Of a DNA stretch of 64,000 nt, positions 9,169 to 18,055 are shown piece by piece. The translations under genes and the position numbers were made by a program. This DNA is from Novosphingobium sp. KCTC 2891 (lineage in GTDB: Bacteria > Pseudomonadota > Alphaproteobacteria > Sphingomonadales > Sphingomonadaceae). Location: assembly GCF_025938155.1 (NCBI RefSeq), contig NZ_JAPCZG010000006.1, positions 1-64,000 of the forward strand, written 5' to 3'. Positions within the stretch are counted from its first letter, which is position 1; each line of letters begins with the position of its first letter. A model generated the notes under the pieces. The model saw only the letters and a list, made by a program, of their open reading frames with translations, was not told where the DNA came from and did not search any database.

Positions 9169-10320
9169 ATGGACATCCGATTTTCCGCCGAGGAGCAGAA
9201 ATTCCGCGAGGAATGCCGGGAATGGCTGTTGGCCAACGTGCCGTCAGAGAGACGACCGCTGAACGCCGCAGACGCGATCGCGTTCGACAAAGAGTGGCAG
9301 CACCGCCTGTTCGACGCAGGATGGGCAGGCATCAACTGGCCGACGGCCTACGGCGGACGCGGCCTCTCGCTCGTGCAGCAGGTCATCTGGCTCGAGGAAT
9401 ATGCTGGCGCCCATGCGCCGTGGATCGGCGCCAACTTCGTGGGCATCAACCACGGCGGACCGACGCTGATCCTCAATGCTACCGAGGAGCACAAGGCCTA
9501 CCACCTACCTCGTATTCTCAAGGGTGAAGCGATCTGGTGCCAGGGCTTTTCCGAACCCGGCGCCGGGTCGGACCTTGCCGCGATCCGCACCCATGCGCGC
9601 ATCGAAGGCGATGAACTGATCGTCAACGGTACGAAGATCTGGACGAGCTTTGCCCACGTGGCGGACTGGCAGGAACTCGTGGTGCGTACCGAAGCGGGCT
9701 CGCGCCGCCACCAAGGGCTTTCCTGGGTTATATGCGACATGCACGCCCCGGGCATCGAAGTCCGCCCCATCCGCAAGATGTCGGGCCAGGTCGAATTTGC
9801 GCAAGTCTTCTACGATGATGTGCGCATTCCGCTGGCCAACGTCGTGGGAGGTCTCGGCAATGGCTGGAAAGTGGCGATGTCCACGCTGAGCTTCGAGCGC
9901 GGCACCGGCTTCATCGCAGAACAGGTCAAACTGTCGCAGGAAATCGAGGAACTCGTTGCCAGCGCGCGTGCCAGCGGTGCCATCCGCGATGATCGCATCG
10001 CCGGAGAACTCGCCCAGATGCGCGCGGAAGTCGCCGCCCTGCGCGCCATGACCTACCGGAACATCTCCGACGTCATCCGGCGCGGCCAGCCGGGCCCCGA
10101 AGCATCGGTCATCAGACTGTTCAGCGCCGAACTCGGCCAACGGCTCGAACGCATGGCGCTATTGCTGGCTGGCGATGATATCCTCGACTTCCGCTATGGC
10201 GACGATACCCTCGTGGGCGAATACCTGCGCGGCTTTGCCGCCACCATCGCCGGTGGAACCGCGCAAATCCAGCGCGACATCATTGCCGAGCGCGTGCTTG
10301 GCCTACCCAAGTCGAGGTAA
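9169..10320 (+). CDS. Acyl-CoA dehydrogenase, large (alpha-like) partner
   Basis: A 383-residue ACAD, normal length. The start MDIRFSAEEQKFREEC matches the family N-terminus; a 25-codon upstream extension is open but carries no homology. Middle-domain signatures are WCQGFSEPGAGSDLA and VNGTKIWTSFAH. The C-terminus has IAGGTAQIQRDIIAERVLGLP. It is first in the plus operon ACAD-ACAD-crotonase-SDR and is 5 nt from its probable partner subunit at 10326. It should introduce a double bond next to a CoA thioester; the substrate is unknown. Confidence 0.92.
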   Translation: MDIRFSAEEQKFREECREWLLANVPSERRPLNAADAIAFDKEWQHRLFDAGWAGINWPTAYGGRGLSLVQQVIWLEEYAGAHAPWIGANFVGINHGGPTLILNATEEHKAYHLPRILKGEAIWCQGFSEPGAGSDLAAIRTHARIEGDELIVNGTKIWTSFAHVADWQELVVRTEAGSRRHQGLSWVICDMHAPGIEVRPIRKMSGQVEFAQVFYDDVRIPLANVVGGLGNGWKVAMSTLSFERGTGFIAEQVKLSQEIEELVASARASGAIRDDRIAGELAQMRAEVAALRAMTYRNISDVIRRGQPGPEASVIRLFSAELGQRLERMALLLAGDDILDFRYGDDTLVGEYLRGFAATIAGGTAQIQRDIIAERVLGLPKSR

Positions 10321-10325
10321 CGCGG

Positions 10326-11219
10326 ATGGACCTCTCGCTCGATTCCCAGCAGGAAGCGCTGGTTGCCGCAACGGCCGACTGGTGCCGCGACAACATGCCG
10401 CTGGAACAGGCGCGCAACCGCCCGGACACTCTCTGGTCGGCGCTTCAGGCGATGGGCTGGACCGCCATGACCGGCCCGGACGTCGCCCTTGACCACGCGA
10501 CCGAAGCCCTGGTCTTTGTGGAACTTGGACGGCATCTCGCTCCGGTGTCGCTGATGTCTGGCGCCGTTGCCGCACGCTGGACCGACCAGCCCGGAAAGGT
10601 CGCCCTGGCGCTGTTCGGCAATGCCGGGGTCCGCGTCTGCGATGCCGAAGGCGCCACAATCGCACTGGGCATTTGCGACGGCGTGATCGCAACGTTCCGG
10701 CTGCCACCCGGTCTTGTCGCATCGCCCGCGCTAGACCCTACGACCACCTTGGCCAGGCTGGCTCAGCCATCCGTCCGGACGCCTGTCGACAGCCCGCTTC
10801 CTGCACTCCACCTTCAGTTGCTGACTGCAGCATTTGCAGCAGGTTGCGCGGATGCAGCGCGCGACATGGCATCAAGCTATGCCGCCCTGCGCGAACAGTT
10901 CGAACGGCCTATCGGTTGGTTCCAGGCGATCAAGCATATGTGCGCGGACATGGCCGTGCGCTGTGCGGTCGCGCGCGCGCAGATCAGTTTCGCAGCCTGC
11001 GCGCTCGATGCCGACGCCCCGGACGCCGCGTTCCACGTGGCGGCCGCGCGACAGGTTGCAGAACAGGCGGCCATGGAGAACGCCCGCGCCAACATCCAGG
11101 TTCACGGAGGCATCGGCATGACCGATGAAGCCTCCCCGCACCTGTGTCTGAAGCGCGCCCACCTTCTCTCGTTCATTGCGCCTGCCCGGCGCAGCGTCCT
11201 TCTCGGAGACCCCGCATGA
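10326..11219 (+). CDS. Acyl-CoA dehydrogenase, small (beta-like) partner
   Basis: 297 residues, shorter than a normal ACAD (about 380). The N-terminal helical part is present, the beta middle domain is heavily reduced, and the C-terminal domain is recognisable (LREQFERPIGWFQAIKHM; IQVHGGIGMTDEASPHL). This is the hallmark of the non-identical partner of heteromeric ACADs. It starts 5 nt after the larger ACAD, and its stop overlaps the crotonase start as ATGA. Alone it is unlikely to be a competent dehydrogenase. Confidence 0.85.
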   Translation: MDLSLDSQQEALVAATADWCRDNMPLEQARNRPDTLWSALQAMGWTAMTGPDVALDHATEALVFVELGRHLAPVSLMSGAVAARWTDQPGKVALALFGNAGVRVCDAEGATIALGICDGVIATFRLPPGLVASPALDPTTTLARLAQPSVRTPVDSPLPALHLQLLTAAFAAGCADAARDMASSYAALREQFERPIGWFQAIKHMCADMAVRCAVARAQISFAACALDADAPDAAFHVAAARQVAEQAAMENARANIQVHGGIGMTDEASPHLCLKRAHLLSFIAPARRSVLLGDPA

Positions 11220-11995
11220 CCGAAAAAGTGCTCTACGAAGTCGACCAGGGCGTCGGCATTATCACGCTGAACCGGCCCGACGTGCACAACGCCATGGATG
11301 ACGAAACCGCCGCGCTCTACAAGCAGGCCGTCCATGCCGCGCTGGACGATCCCGCCGTTCGCGCCATCCTGCTGCGCGGTGCCGGCAAATCCTTCTGCTC
11401 GGGCCGAGATACCACGGTGCTGGGCCATCGCGCCCGCGATGAAAGCGACTACCACTTCGTGCTGCGCCACCAGCAGAGCCGGCTCGAAGTGCTCGACAGC
11501 CCCAAGCCGTTCATCGCCGCCCTGAAGGGCGCGGTCATCGGTGGCGGCTGCGAAATCGCGCTGTCGTGCGACATCCGCGTCTGTTCGACCGACCTGAAGA
11601 TGGCGCTGCCCGAAATCCACTATGGCATCCTGCCCGATACCGGCGGCACCCAGTTGCTGACCACGCTGATCGGTCCCGCCCGCACCAAGTACATGGTCAT
11701 GACGGGCGAACGCATCGACGCGCAGACGGCGATGGAATGGGGCGCGGTGGACTTCGTGGTCGCGCCCGACGATCTGGATGCCAAGGCGCTGGATGTCGCG
11801 CGCAAGATTGCCGCCAAGCCCCCGATCTGCCTCGCCATGGCCAAGACCATGATCGACCAGGCGCATGCAGGCGCAGTCCGCAACGGCATTGCGCAGGAAC
11901 TGCTGGCCCAGACGGCCCTGTTCAAGACCGAAGATTATATCGAAGCACGCGCCGCGATCCGTGAAAAGCGCAAGCCCGTCTACAAGGGGAAATAA
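11216..11995 (+). CDS. Enoyl-CoA hydratase (crotonase family)
   Basis: A 259-residue crotonase. Both catalytic glutamates are present: GGGCEIALS and ALPEIHYGILPDTGGTQ. The oxyanion-hole region CSGRDTT and C-terminal AIREKRKPVYKGK are standard. It should add water across the double bond made by the ACAD pair directly upstream, with which it is translationally coupled by ATGA. Of the stand-alone crotonases in the window, this is the most canonical. Confidence 0.92.
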   Translation: MTEKVLYEVDQGVGIITLNRPDVHNAMDDETAALYKQAVHAALDDPAVRAILLRGAGKSFCSGRDTTVLGHRARDESDYHFVLRHQQSRLEVLDSPKPFIAALKGAVIGGGCEIALSCDIRVCSTDLKMALPEIHYGILPDTGGTQLLTTLIGPARTKYMVMTGERIDAQTAMEWGAVDFVVAPDDLDAKALDVARKIAAKPPICLAMAKTMIDQAHAGAVRNGIAQELLAQTALFKTEDYIEARAAIREKRKPVYKGK

Positions 11996-11996
11996 G

Positions 11997-12875
11997 ATGA
12001 GCGATCAATACAAGGGGCTGCGCAACGCGCCCGGCGCGGGCACGCGGATGCTTCCGGAAGGCGCCTTTGCCAACGAAGTGGCGATCATCACCGGCGGCGG
12101 CTCGGGCATCGGCAAGGGCATCGCCGCCGAATTCGGCCGGCTTGGCGGCGCCGTGGCAATCGCCAGCCGCGATCCCGACAAGCGCGCACGCGGTATCGCG
12201 GCGGTGGAGGAAGCCGGCGGCCGCGCCATCGGCGTCGAAGTCGACGTGCGCAGCCCGGAGGCGGTCAAGGCCTGCTTCGACGAAGTCGAGGAAGTCTTCG
12301 GCCCGGTGACCCAGTTGGTGAACAATGCGGCGGGCAACCTCGCCGGCGCCTCGGAGGACTTCAGCCTCAACGCCTGGCGCGCGGTCACCGGGATCGTGCT
12401 TGACGGCACCTGGATCTGCTCCACCGAATTTGCCCGTCGCCGCATCGAAGATGGCCTGGGAGGCTCGATCCTCAACATCGGCGCGACCTATTCGTGGACC
12501 GGCGGCCCCGGCACCAGCCCTTCGGCAGCGGCCAAGGCTGCGGTAACGAACCTGACACAGACGCTGGCGGTGGAATGGGCGCCCTATGACATCCGCGTCA
12601 ATTGCATCGCGCCGGGCCTGTTCCCGCACAAGGACCGCGTCGCGCACCTGCGCTTTGCCGATGGCGACGAACTGTCCGACCGCCAGCCCGCCTTGCGGAC
12701 GGGCGAAGTGCACGAGCTTGGGTGGGCGGCCGCCTACCTGTGTTCGGATTACGCCGCGTTCTGCTCGGGCCACACGTTCGTGCTGGACGGCGCGAACTGG
12801 CTGCGACGCTCGCTGCGCATGCCCAAGTTCGAGCCGGTGCGCGAATGGTTGCCCAAGCGTGAGAAGAAAGGCTGA
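11997..12875 (+). CDS. SDR resembling 2,4-dienoyl-CoA reductase
   Basis: A 292-residue SDR with TGGGSGIGKG at the cofactor site and a basic residue in IASRDPDKR, which favours NADPH. The usual YxxxK is replaced by SAAAK (in PSAAAKAAVTN), as in 2,4-dienoyl-CoA reductases. VEWAPYDIRVNCIAPG follows. I infer reduction of a dienoyl-CoA intermediate, fitting its place after the ACAD pair and hydratase; a plain dehydrogenase role is less likely without the tyrosine. It starts one base after the crotonase stop. Its stop codon lies inside the hairpin at 12870-12892. Confidence 0.85.
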   Translation: MSDQYKGLRNAPGAGTRMLPEGAFANEVAIITGGGSGIGKGIAAEFGRLGGAVAIASRDPDKRARGIAAVEEAGGRAIGVEVDVRSPEAVKACFDEVEEVFGPVTQLVNNAAGNLAGASEDFSLNAWRAVTGIVLDGTWICSTEFARRRIEDGLGGSILNIGATYSWTGGPGTSPSAAAKAAVTNLTQTLAVEWAPYDIRVNCIAPGLFPHKDRVAHLRFADGDELSDRQPALRTGEVHELGWAAAYLCSDYAAFCSGHTFVLDGANWLRRSLRMPKFEPVREWLPKREKKG

Positions 12876-12892
12876 GGGCAGCGCCCTCAGCC
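12870..12892. terminator. Bidirectional hairpin carrying two stop codons
   Basis: A perfect 10-bp stem GGCTGAGGGC/GCCCTCAGCC with a 3-nt loop between convergent genes. The stem holds the TGA of the plus-strand SDR (12873-12875) and, on the other arm, the TGA of the minus-strand CoA-transferase (12887-12889). There is no long T-run, so termination strength is uncertain. Confidence 0.6.
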
Positions 12893-15091
12893 AATTACCT
12901 TCCGCATCCTGAAATCGGCTATCTCCGCATCGGAATAGCCGATTTCACGCATGATTTCGTCGGTATGCTCTCCGATTTCCGGACAGGCCCGACGGAAGCG
13001 GACCGGGACGTCATCAAAGCACCAATAGGCGCCCAGCTGTTCCACCACCCCATACTGCGGCTGTTCGAGTGCCGAGATGAGGTTGAGTTCGCGGTTCAGC
13101 GGATCGTCGAAGAAGCGGTTCTGGGCGTCCTCGAACGTCACATGATCGCACGGCACCCCCGCAGCTTCGAGAGCGGCGACAAGCTCGGATGCATCGCGCG
13201 CCGCCGCTGCTCCGGCAAAGCCGGCATCGTCGGTACCGAATACCGCGCGAGCCGCGGCCTGCCGCTCCGCGCCATGCGCGGCCATGGCAATCCACTTTCC
13301 ATCGCGACATTCGAAGATGCGATGGTACGGCGAATAGCCGGTCTGGTCGGCGGTGAGGTGATAGGTCTCGGCCAGCGATCCATCCGGCAGGATCAGCGTT
13401 TCACCTTGCGTGAACGCCGACACCCCCAGCAGCGATGTCTGCGTGGTATGGCCGCGCTGGCCAGTCCGCCGGGCGTAAAGCGACGCCATCAGTTCGACCA
13501 GGCAGTTCATGGCCGTCGCCACGTCCATGGTGCCGGGGCGATTGAACATGGGCTTGTTGCCGTGCCCAGCGTTTTCGAACTCCCAGCCGGCAATGGCGTT
13601 GAAGATCGAATCGTAGCCAGGCCAGTTGCCGCGCGCGCCGCGCTGTCCGTAAGCGCTGGAATAGTTGAAGATCACATCCGGGTTGTGCGCGCGGATACCC
13701 TCTTCCGACAGGCCGAGCTTGGCGGCACCGCGAAAGCGCATGTTGTGGTGAACGGCATCGGCCCATTGCAGGAGCCGCTTGAGGATGGGCTGTGCATCGG
13801 GCAGCGTGAGGTCCAGGGCAATCGACCGCTTCGAGCGCGCAGCCGCCTGGTAATAGCGATGCATGAAACGGATACGGTCGCCCGAAAGTGCTTCGACCTT
13901 GATGACGTCGGCGCCCAGGTCGCCCATCATCGACGGGCCCATCGGGCCCGCGACGAACATGCCGAAATCGAGCACGCGGACACCCTCGAGCATGTCCTCG
14001 GGCTGGTCACCGGCAGACGGCGCACGCGGGCGTGGCGACCAGACGTCCGTCCCGCCCTCGCCCAGCCGAGGCGCGCGCCTTGCCGGCGGCAGGTCCGCAT
14101 CGCTGTGGAACGGCACGTTGGGCTGCACCGTGTGGCCAAGTTCAGGATCATCCACCGCAACGGCATACCCATTTGCCAGCACTTCCGGGTGGCGCAGCAT
14201 CTCGCCCAACGGGTACGCAGGTTCTGCCGCGATGTCGGCGGCGCGCAGATCAGCCAGCCAGCTTTCCAGCGGCCGTCGCTTGAAGGCTTCGATCTTGCCC
14301 TCTTCGGTGTCGATCTCGACGCCTTCGGCCAGCACCTCCCACATCGTGGGCATGTTGGCGTAGTCGAACTGGCGCGCGGGATCCATGATCTGGAGCCAGT
14401 CGCCGCCCTGGCACTGGTAAAGCTGCTGCCCGATCGGGCGCGGTCCCAAGGGGTGTGGCGGATTGTTGGGCATCGGGCCGCGAGAATTGCGCGCCCAGAT
14501 CAGCTGCAACATGCTCATGTAACCCTGGAAGATCGATGTGTGCGCCGCGCCGCCACGGCCCGAACGGATCCGCGCGACCAGACGCGCGAGGATGCCGGCG
14601 ACCGCCAGATGAGCAGCCCCCCAATGCCCGGCGTTGAACCGCCAAACGATCGGACCGGCCCTGTAGCCGTCATTTTCGTACAACGCGCCGAACCGTGCTG
14701 CCACCAGCAGTTCGTCATCGGACCGTTCGACGTCGGGATGGCCCTGCGGGCTGCCCGTCACGGCGCAAACCACGAGCTGTGGGAAGCGCGCGCGCAGGCT
14801 CGCGTCGTCCAGCGCCAGCGCCGCGGCACGGGACGGCGTGAACTGGTGCAGCAACACATCTGCCGCCCCCAGCCTTGCCTCCAACCCCTCGCGTCCTGCC
14901 GCCGTGACAAGATCCAGCTCCAGGCTGCGCTTGCCGCGGTTCCAGTTGGCGAAGCGCGCCTGCCCGCGCGCGGGGTCTCCACCGGGCCGCTCGATCTTGA
15001 GCACGTCGGCGCCCAGTGCCGCGAGCATCACGCCCGCGACCTGCACCGCCTGCCCCTCACCGATCTCCACGATCCGCAAGTCGTTCAGCAT
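12887..15091 (-). CDS. CaiB/BaiF family CoA-transferase, two tandem domains
   Basis: 734 residues, about twice a normal type III CoA-transferase. The two domains run about 1-355 (LRIVEIGEGQAVQVAGVMLAALGADVLKIE) and 368-734 (VRVLDFGMFVAGPMGPSMMGDLGADVIKVE). The second has an aspartate at the catalytic position (RPGTMDVATAM, about D523). The first has RFNAGHWGAAH there, so it has probably lost catalysis and serves as the structural partner. The family moves CoA between carboxylates by a covalent aspartyl-CoA intermediate. It is the last gene of an operon after the lipid-transfer/thiolase-like and DUF35 genes, 3 nt from the latter. It may reload CoA onto a cleavage product. Confidence 0.88.
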   Translation of the reverse strand: MLNDLRIVEIGEGQAVQVAGVMLAALGADVLKIERPGGDPARGQARFANWNRGKRSLELDLVTAAGREGLEARLGAADVLLHQFTPSRAAALALDDASLRARFPQLVVCAVTGSPQGHPDVERSDDELLVAARFGALYENDGYRAGPIVWRFNAGHWGAAHLAVAGILARLVARIRSGRGGAAHTSIFQGYMSMLQLIWARNSRGPMPNNPPHPLGPRPIGQQLYQCQGGDWLQIMDPARQFDYANMPTMWEVLAEGVEIDTEEGKIEAFKRRPLESWLADLRAADIAAEPAYPLGEMLRHPEVLANGYAVAVDDPELGHTVQPNVPFHSDADLPPARRAPRLGEGGTDVWSPRPRAPSAGDQPEDMLEGVRVLDFGMFVAGPMGPSMMGDLGADVIKVEALSGDRIRFMHRYYQAAARSKRSIALDLTLPDAQPILKRLLQWADAVHHNMRFRGAAKLGLSEEGIRAHNPDVIFNYSSAYGQRGARGNWPGYDSIFNAIAGWEFENAGHGNKPMFNRPGTMDVATAMNCLVELMASLYARRTGQRGHTTQTSLLGVSAFTQGETLILPDGSLAETYHLTADQTGYSPYHRIFECRDGKWIAMAAHGAERQAAARAVFGTDDAGFAGAAAARDASELVAALEAAGVPCDHVTFEDAQNRFFDDPLNRELNLISALEQPQYGVVEQLGAYWCFDDVPVRFRRACPEIGEHTDEIMREIGYSDAEIADFRMRKVIG

Positions 15092-15094
15092 GGC

Positions 15095-15535
15095 TCAGAC
15101 TTTCCGGAAATTGGGCAGGACCCAGCCATCCTGGATCGGGGTCCACTCGACCGCGACCTTCATGCCGATGTGCACATCCTCGGCATTGCAGCCGGTCACG
15201 TTGGCGTTCAACCGCGCGCCGGGCGCGCCGTCGATGTCCACGACCACGGGGACATAGACGTATTCCTCGCCATTGGCCGGATTGCGGTTGCACACGACAT
15301 AGCTGAACACCGTCCCCGTGCCCGGCAGCGTTGGCCAGGCCTTGCTGGAACTGGAACATTCCGGACAATAGGGCGAAGGTGGCATGCGGAAATGGCCGCA
15401 ATCGGCGCACTGGCAGGCCGTCAGCCGCCCCTCTTTTGCCGCCTCCCAGAACGGCTCGGTATCCGGGTTGGTCGAAATGCGGAGCTGTTCGCCCGGCAGG
15501 ATGCGCGCCGGACCGTATTTCACGTGATCACCCAT
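15095..15535 (-). CDS. DUF35 OB-fold / zinc-ribbon acyl-CoA-binding protein
   Basis: 146 residues: an N-terminal helix, a rubredoxin-like zinc ribbon with CADC near residues 43-46 and CPEC near 57-60, then an OB-fold (VCNRNPANGEEYVYVPVVVDIDG; LNANVTGC). DUF35 proteins pair with thiolase-like partners. In bacterial steroid side-chain loss, the DUF35 part of ChsH2 binds the Ltp2 aldolase. The adjacent gene here is a thiolase-like protein separated by one base, so a two-subunit complex is very likely. Whether it is a retro-aldolase or an acyltransferase is not decided by the sequence. Confidence 0.9.
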   Translation of the reverse strand: MGDHVKYGPARILPGEQLRISTNPDTEPFWEAAKEGRLTACQCADCGHFRMPPSPYCPECSSSSKAWPTLPGTGTVFSYVVCNRNPANGEEYVYVPVVVDIDGAPGARLNANVTGCNAEDVHIGMKVAVEWTPIQDGWVLPNFRKV

Positions 15536-15536
15536 G

Positions 15537-16754
15537 TCATTCGCTCCTCAGGATGAGGCTGGAAACCGGAAGCGAGGCCGGCCCGCCCGAGACGAGCGCA
15601 AATTCCGCGTCCTTGACCTGATTGATGGCGGTGCCGCGCACCTGCTCAACGCCTTCGACGATATGGGTCATGCCGATGATGTAGGCCTCGTTGAGGTTCC
15701 CGCCGTGGGTGTTGACCGGCACACCGCCGTTCACGCCGCTCCCGGTCGCCGCATCGTATCGGATCTTGCCGGACAGGACATAGTCGTTGCCCTCGCCCTT
15801 TTCGCAGAAGCCATAGTCTTCCAGCTGCATCAGCACCATCGGGCTGAAGTGATCGTAGATCAGCGCCACATCCATGTCCCGCGCCGAAAGGCCCGACTGA
15901 GCCCAGATGCGGTCGGCCGTGAACTGGTGCCCCGAACTGGCGAAGTGCGGATCGGGCATCCCCATCCAGGCAAAGGCGCGGCCCCATTCGCGCTGTCCGC
16001 CATGGGCGCAGGCGTGGACCACCGCGGGCTTGTGGCGACAGTCCTTGGCGCGATCCATCGTCGTGGTGATGACCGCCACCGCGCCATCGGTCTCAAGGCA
16101 GAAGTCGAGCCGCCGCAGCGGATCGGCGAGCATGATCGAGGCGTCGTATTCTTCTTTCGTCAGGGGCGCCTTGCGCACCGCCTTGGGGCGGTTGTGCGTG
16201 TTGGCGCGCGTGGCCATCACGATTTCGCCAAAGGCATCCTGCGTGGTGCCGTAAAGGTGCATGTGCCGGCGTGTCAGCATCGACATCAGGTGCCCCGGAC
16301 CAACCAGACCGGAGGGCTGGAGAAAGCTGTTTTCCGGGCTTGGCGCCGCCGCCCCGAACACCACGCCGAGGCGGTGCTGCGGCAATTGCTGCAACGCCAT
16401 GACCGTTACCGCATAACGGCAGTCCTCGTTCATCAGGCCGGCCGTTGCGAGACCGATCGCGCCCGGACAGCCGCCGCCGCCGGATGTGAGGGTGGCCGAA
16501 AACGACACGTTCGGCATTCCCAGCGTTTCCATCAGCGACGCCGTGTCGAACTTGTCGAGATAGCCCGCGCCGGCGGTCGAGTAGTAGGAAAAGCCGTCAA
16601 TGTCGCGGATCGAGATTCCCGCGTCCGCGCAGGCCTTGAGAATGGCCTCGCCTGCCATGTCGTTGATCGTTCGCGGCCAGCTCTTGCCACGCACGTAGTA
16701 GTCGGTCGCGCCGACTCCCACGATCGCTGTCTTGTCCTGATGCGCCCAGGCCAC
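15537..16754 (-). CDS. SCP2-thiolase / lipid-transfer (Ltp2-like) protein, DUF35 partner
   Basis: 405 residues of thiolase fold. The N-terminus KTAIVGVGATDYYVRG and the C-terminal NTHGGNLNEAYIIGM replace the GHPxGxxG histidine motif of true thiolases, and I see no equivalent of the DRxCGS nucleophile. This is the pattern of Ltp2-type aldolases and related DUF35-associated proteins, which cleave a beta-hydroxyacyl-CoA by retro-aldol chemistry in steroid side-chain degradation. The reaction here is inferred from family and partner. It is first in its operon, 25 nt from the operator at 16779-16793. Confidence 0.87.
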   Translation of the reverse strand: MAWAHQDKTAIVGVGATDYYVRGKSWPRTINDMAGEAILKACADAGISIRDIDGFSYYSTAGAGYLDKFDTASLMETLGMPNVSFSATLTSGGGGCPGAIGLATAGLMNEDCRYAVTVMALQQLPQHRLGVVFGAAAPSPENSFLQPSGLVGPGHLMSMLTRRHMHLYGTTQDAFGEIVMATRANTHNRPKAVRKAPLTKEEYDASIMLADPLRRLDFCLETDGAVAVITTTMDRAKDCRHKPAVVHACAHGGQREWGRAFAWMGMPDPHFASSGHQFTADRIWAQSGLSARDMDVALIYDHFSPMVLMQLEDYGFCEKGEGNDYVLSGKIRYDAATGSGVNGGVPVNTHGGNLNEAYIIGMTHIVEGVEQVRGTAINQVKDAEFALVSGGPASLPVSSLILRSE

Positions 16755-16778
16755 TGCCCTTCTCCTCTATCCCAGATA

Positions 16779-16793
16779 TATAACTAGGTGGAA
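16779..16793 (+). promoter_or_regulatory. Operator-like motif, site 3 (Ltp2-like operon)
   Basis: TATAACTAGGTGGAA, with upstream extension GATATATAAC, 25 nt before the Ltp2-like start. The left half is perfect and the right half degenerate. It lies between that start and the 3' end of the hydrolase/flavin-reductase gene. Confidence 0.72.
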
Positions 16794-16822
16794 TAAGACA
16801 GCCGCACAGAGTTGTCCAGCAC

Positions 16823-18055
16823 TCAGGCGAAATGAAGCCTGCGATACTTGCCCCGGAAATAGAGCAACGGGTCGCGGCGCGGCTCGAACTCGGCGCGCGT
16901 GACCTCGCCGACAAGGATGAAATGGTCCCCGCCTTCGTGCAGCGCATGACGACGACACTCGAAACTTGCGAGGGAGCCGTCGAGCAGCGGCACGCCGTAG
17001 TCTCCCGGCCGCCAGTCGGTGGCGGCAAAGCGATCCTCGCCTTTTCCGGCGAATCGATTCGAGGTCTGCTGCTGCGATGTCTGCAACACATTGACGGCGA
17101 AATGGTCCGCCGCCTGCAATGCCGCCGCCGTCCCGGCCGTATTGGCGATGCACACCAGGAGCAGCGGCGGGTCGAGCGAAACCGAAGTAAAGCTGTTGGC
17201 CGTCAGCCCAAGCGGAAGGCCATCGGCATCGCGCGTCGTAACGATCGTGATGCCGGTGGCAAAGCACCCCATAGCGTCGCGCAAGGTGCGGGCGTCCGCC
17301 CCCGCACGAAACTCGGTACTGGTTCGCGGCAGGCGCCGTTCCAGAAAATCGAGAAGGATCGACAGGAAGGCCTCCGTGCGATCCGTCACCACCAGCAGGT
17401 CCGCATCGGCGACTTCGACCACTTGCGCATCGGGAAGCGCCGCATCGAACGCGGCACCCGCAGGGCTCTCCCGCATCCATGTCATTCCGCCGCGCACCAC
17501 CAGGGTGGGCAGGGACAGCCTCGGCGCAGCCTCGAGCAATTGGGGCGTAATCGTGTCCAGCGGGAACGAATCCATGACCCGCGGATCCCACTTCGGCTGC
17601 CCGTCGCGGCCAAGGTTCGTCAGCTTTTTCCCGACTGCCTTTGCGACTTCGGGATCCGCTTCAATCGGCATGTCGACCAGCACCAGCCCCGCCGCCAGAT
17701 TGGCCGCCTCCTCCGCCAGTGCCAAAGTCGCAATCCAGCCGCCGAGCGTTGTTGCCACCACCACCGGACGCGACCCCATCTGCGCCAGCACCGCGCGCAG
17801 GTCCCCGCGATAGGCAGCCGGATCGTACCGACCGTCGGCAGGCCATTCGCTGCCGCCGTGGCCTCGCAGGTCAAGATTGACGACCCTCCGGCCGGAATGG
17901 ACCAATGCCTCGGCCACTTCGCGCCACACGGCGCGCGTCTGCCCTGCACCATGCACCAGCAGCACGGCCGGATCGTCCGCGCGGCCCATGACATCCGCCT
18001 CAAGACGCACGCCACCAAAGCCGGCGAAAGCAAGTGACTCCGGATTTTCCGTCAT
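16823..18055 (-). CDS. Fusion of a degenerate alpha/beta-hydrolase with a flavin reductase
   Basis: 410 residues. Residues 1-240 are an alpha/beta-hydrolase fold (LLVHGAGQTRAVW; NLDLRGHGGS). However, the nucleophile elbow reads A-T-T-L-G (Thr at about 103 instead of Ser), and the position of the catalytic histidine (normally GAGH before MVxGDR) reads DADL before LVVTDR. Residues 255-408 are an FMN/FAD reductase of the HpaC/RutF type (GITIVTTRDADGLPLGLTANSF). The reductase would supply reduced flavin to a two-component monooxygenase, which is not obvious in the window. Its start overlaps the GntR stop as ATGA. The hydrolase half may be a scaffold or ligand-binding domain. Confidence 0.88.
   Translation of the reverse strand: MTENPESLAFAGFGGVRLEADVMGRADDPAVLLVHGAGQTRAVWREVAEALVHSGRRVVNLDLRGHGGSEWPADGRYDPAAYRGDLRAVLAQMGSRPVVVATTLGGWIATLALAEEAANLAAGLVLVDMPIEADPEVAKAVGKKLTNLGRDGQPKWDPRVMDSFPLDTITPQLLEAAPRLSLPTLVVRGGMTWMRESPAGAAFDAALPDAQVVEVADADLLVVTDRTEAFLSILLDFLERRLPRTSTEFRAGADARTLRDAMGCFATGITIVTTRDADGLPLGLTANSFTSVSLDPPLLLVCIANTAGTAAALQAADHFAVNVLQTSQQQTSNRFAGKGEDRFAATDWRPGDYGVPLLDGSLASFECRRHALHEGGDHFILVGEVTRAEFEPRRDPLLYFRGKYRRLHFA

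Noticed and set aside
12965..15556. 863-codon plus-strand open frame opposite the CaiB and DUF35 genes
   Set aside because: Arginine/histidine-rich shadow of well-supported minus genes; no domain, and typical of high-GC antisense frames.
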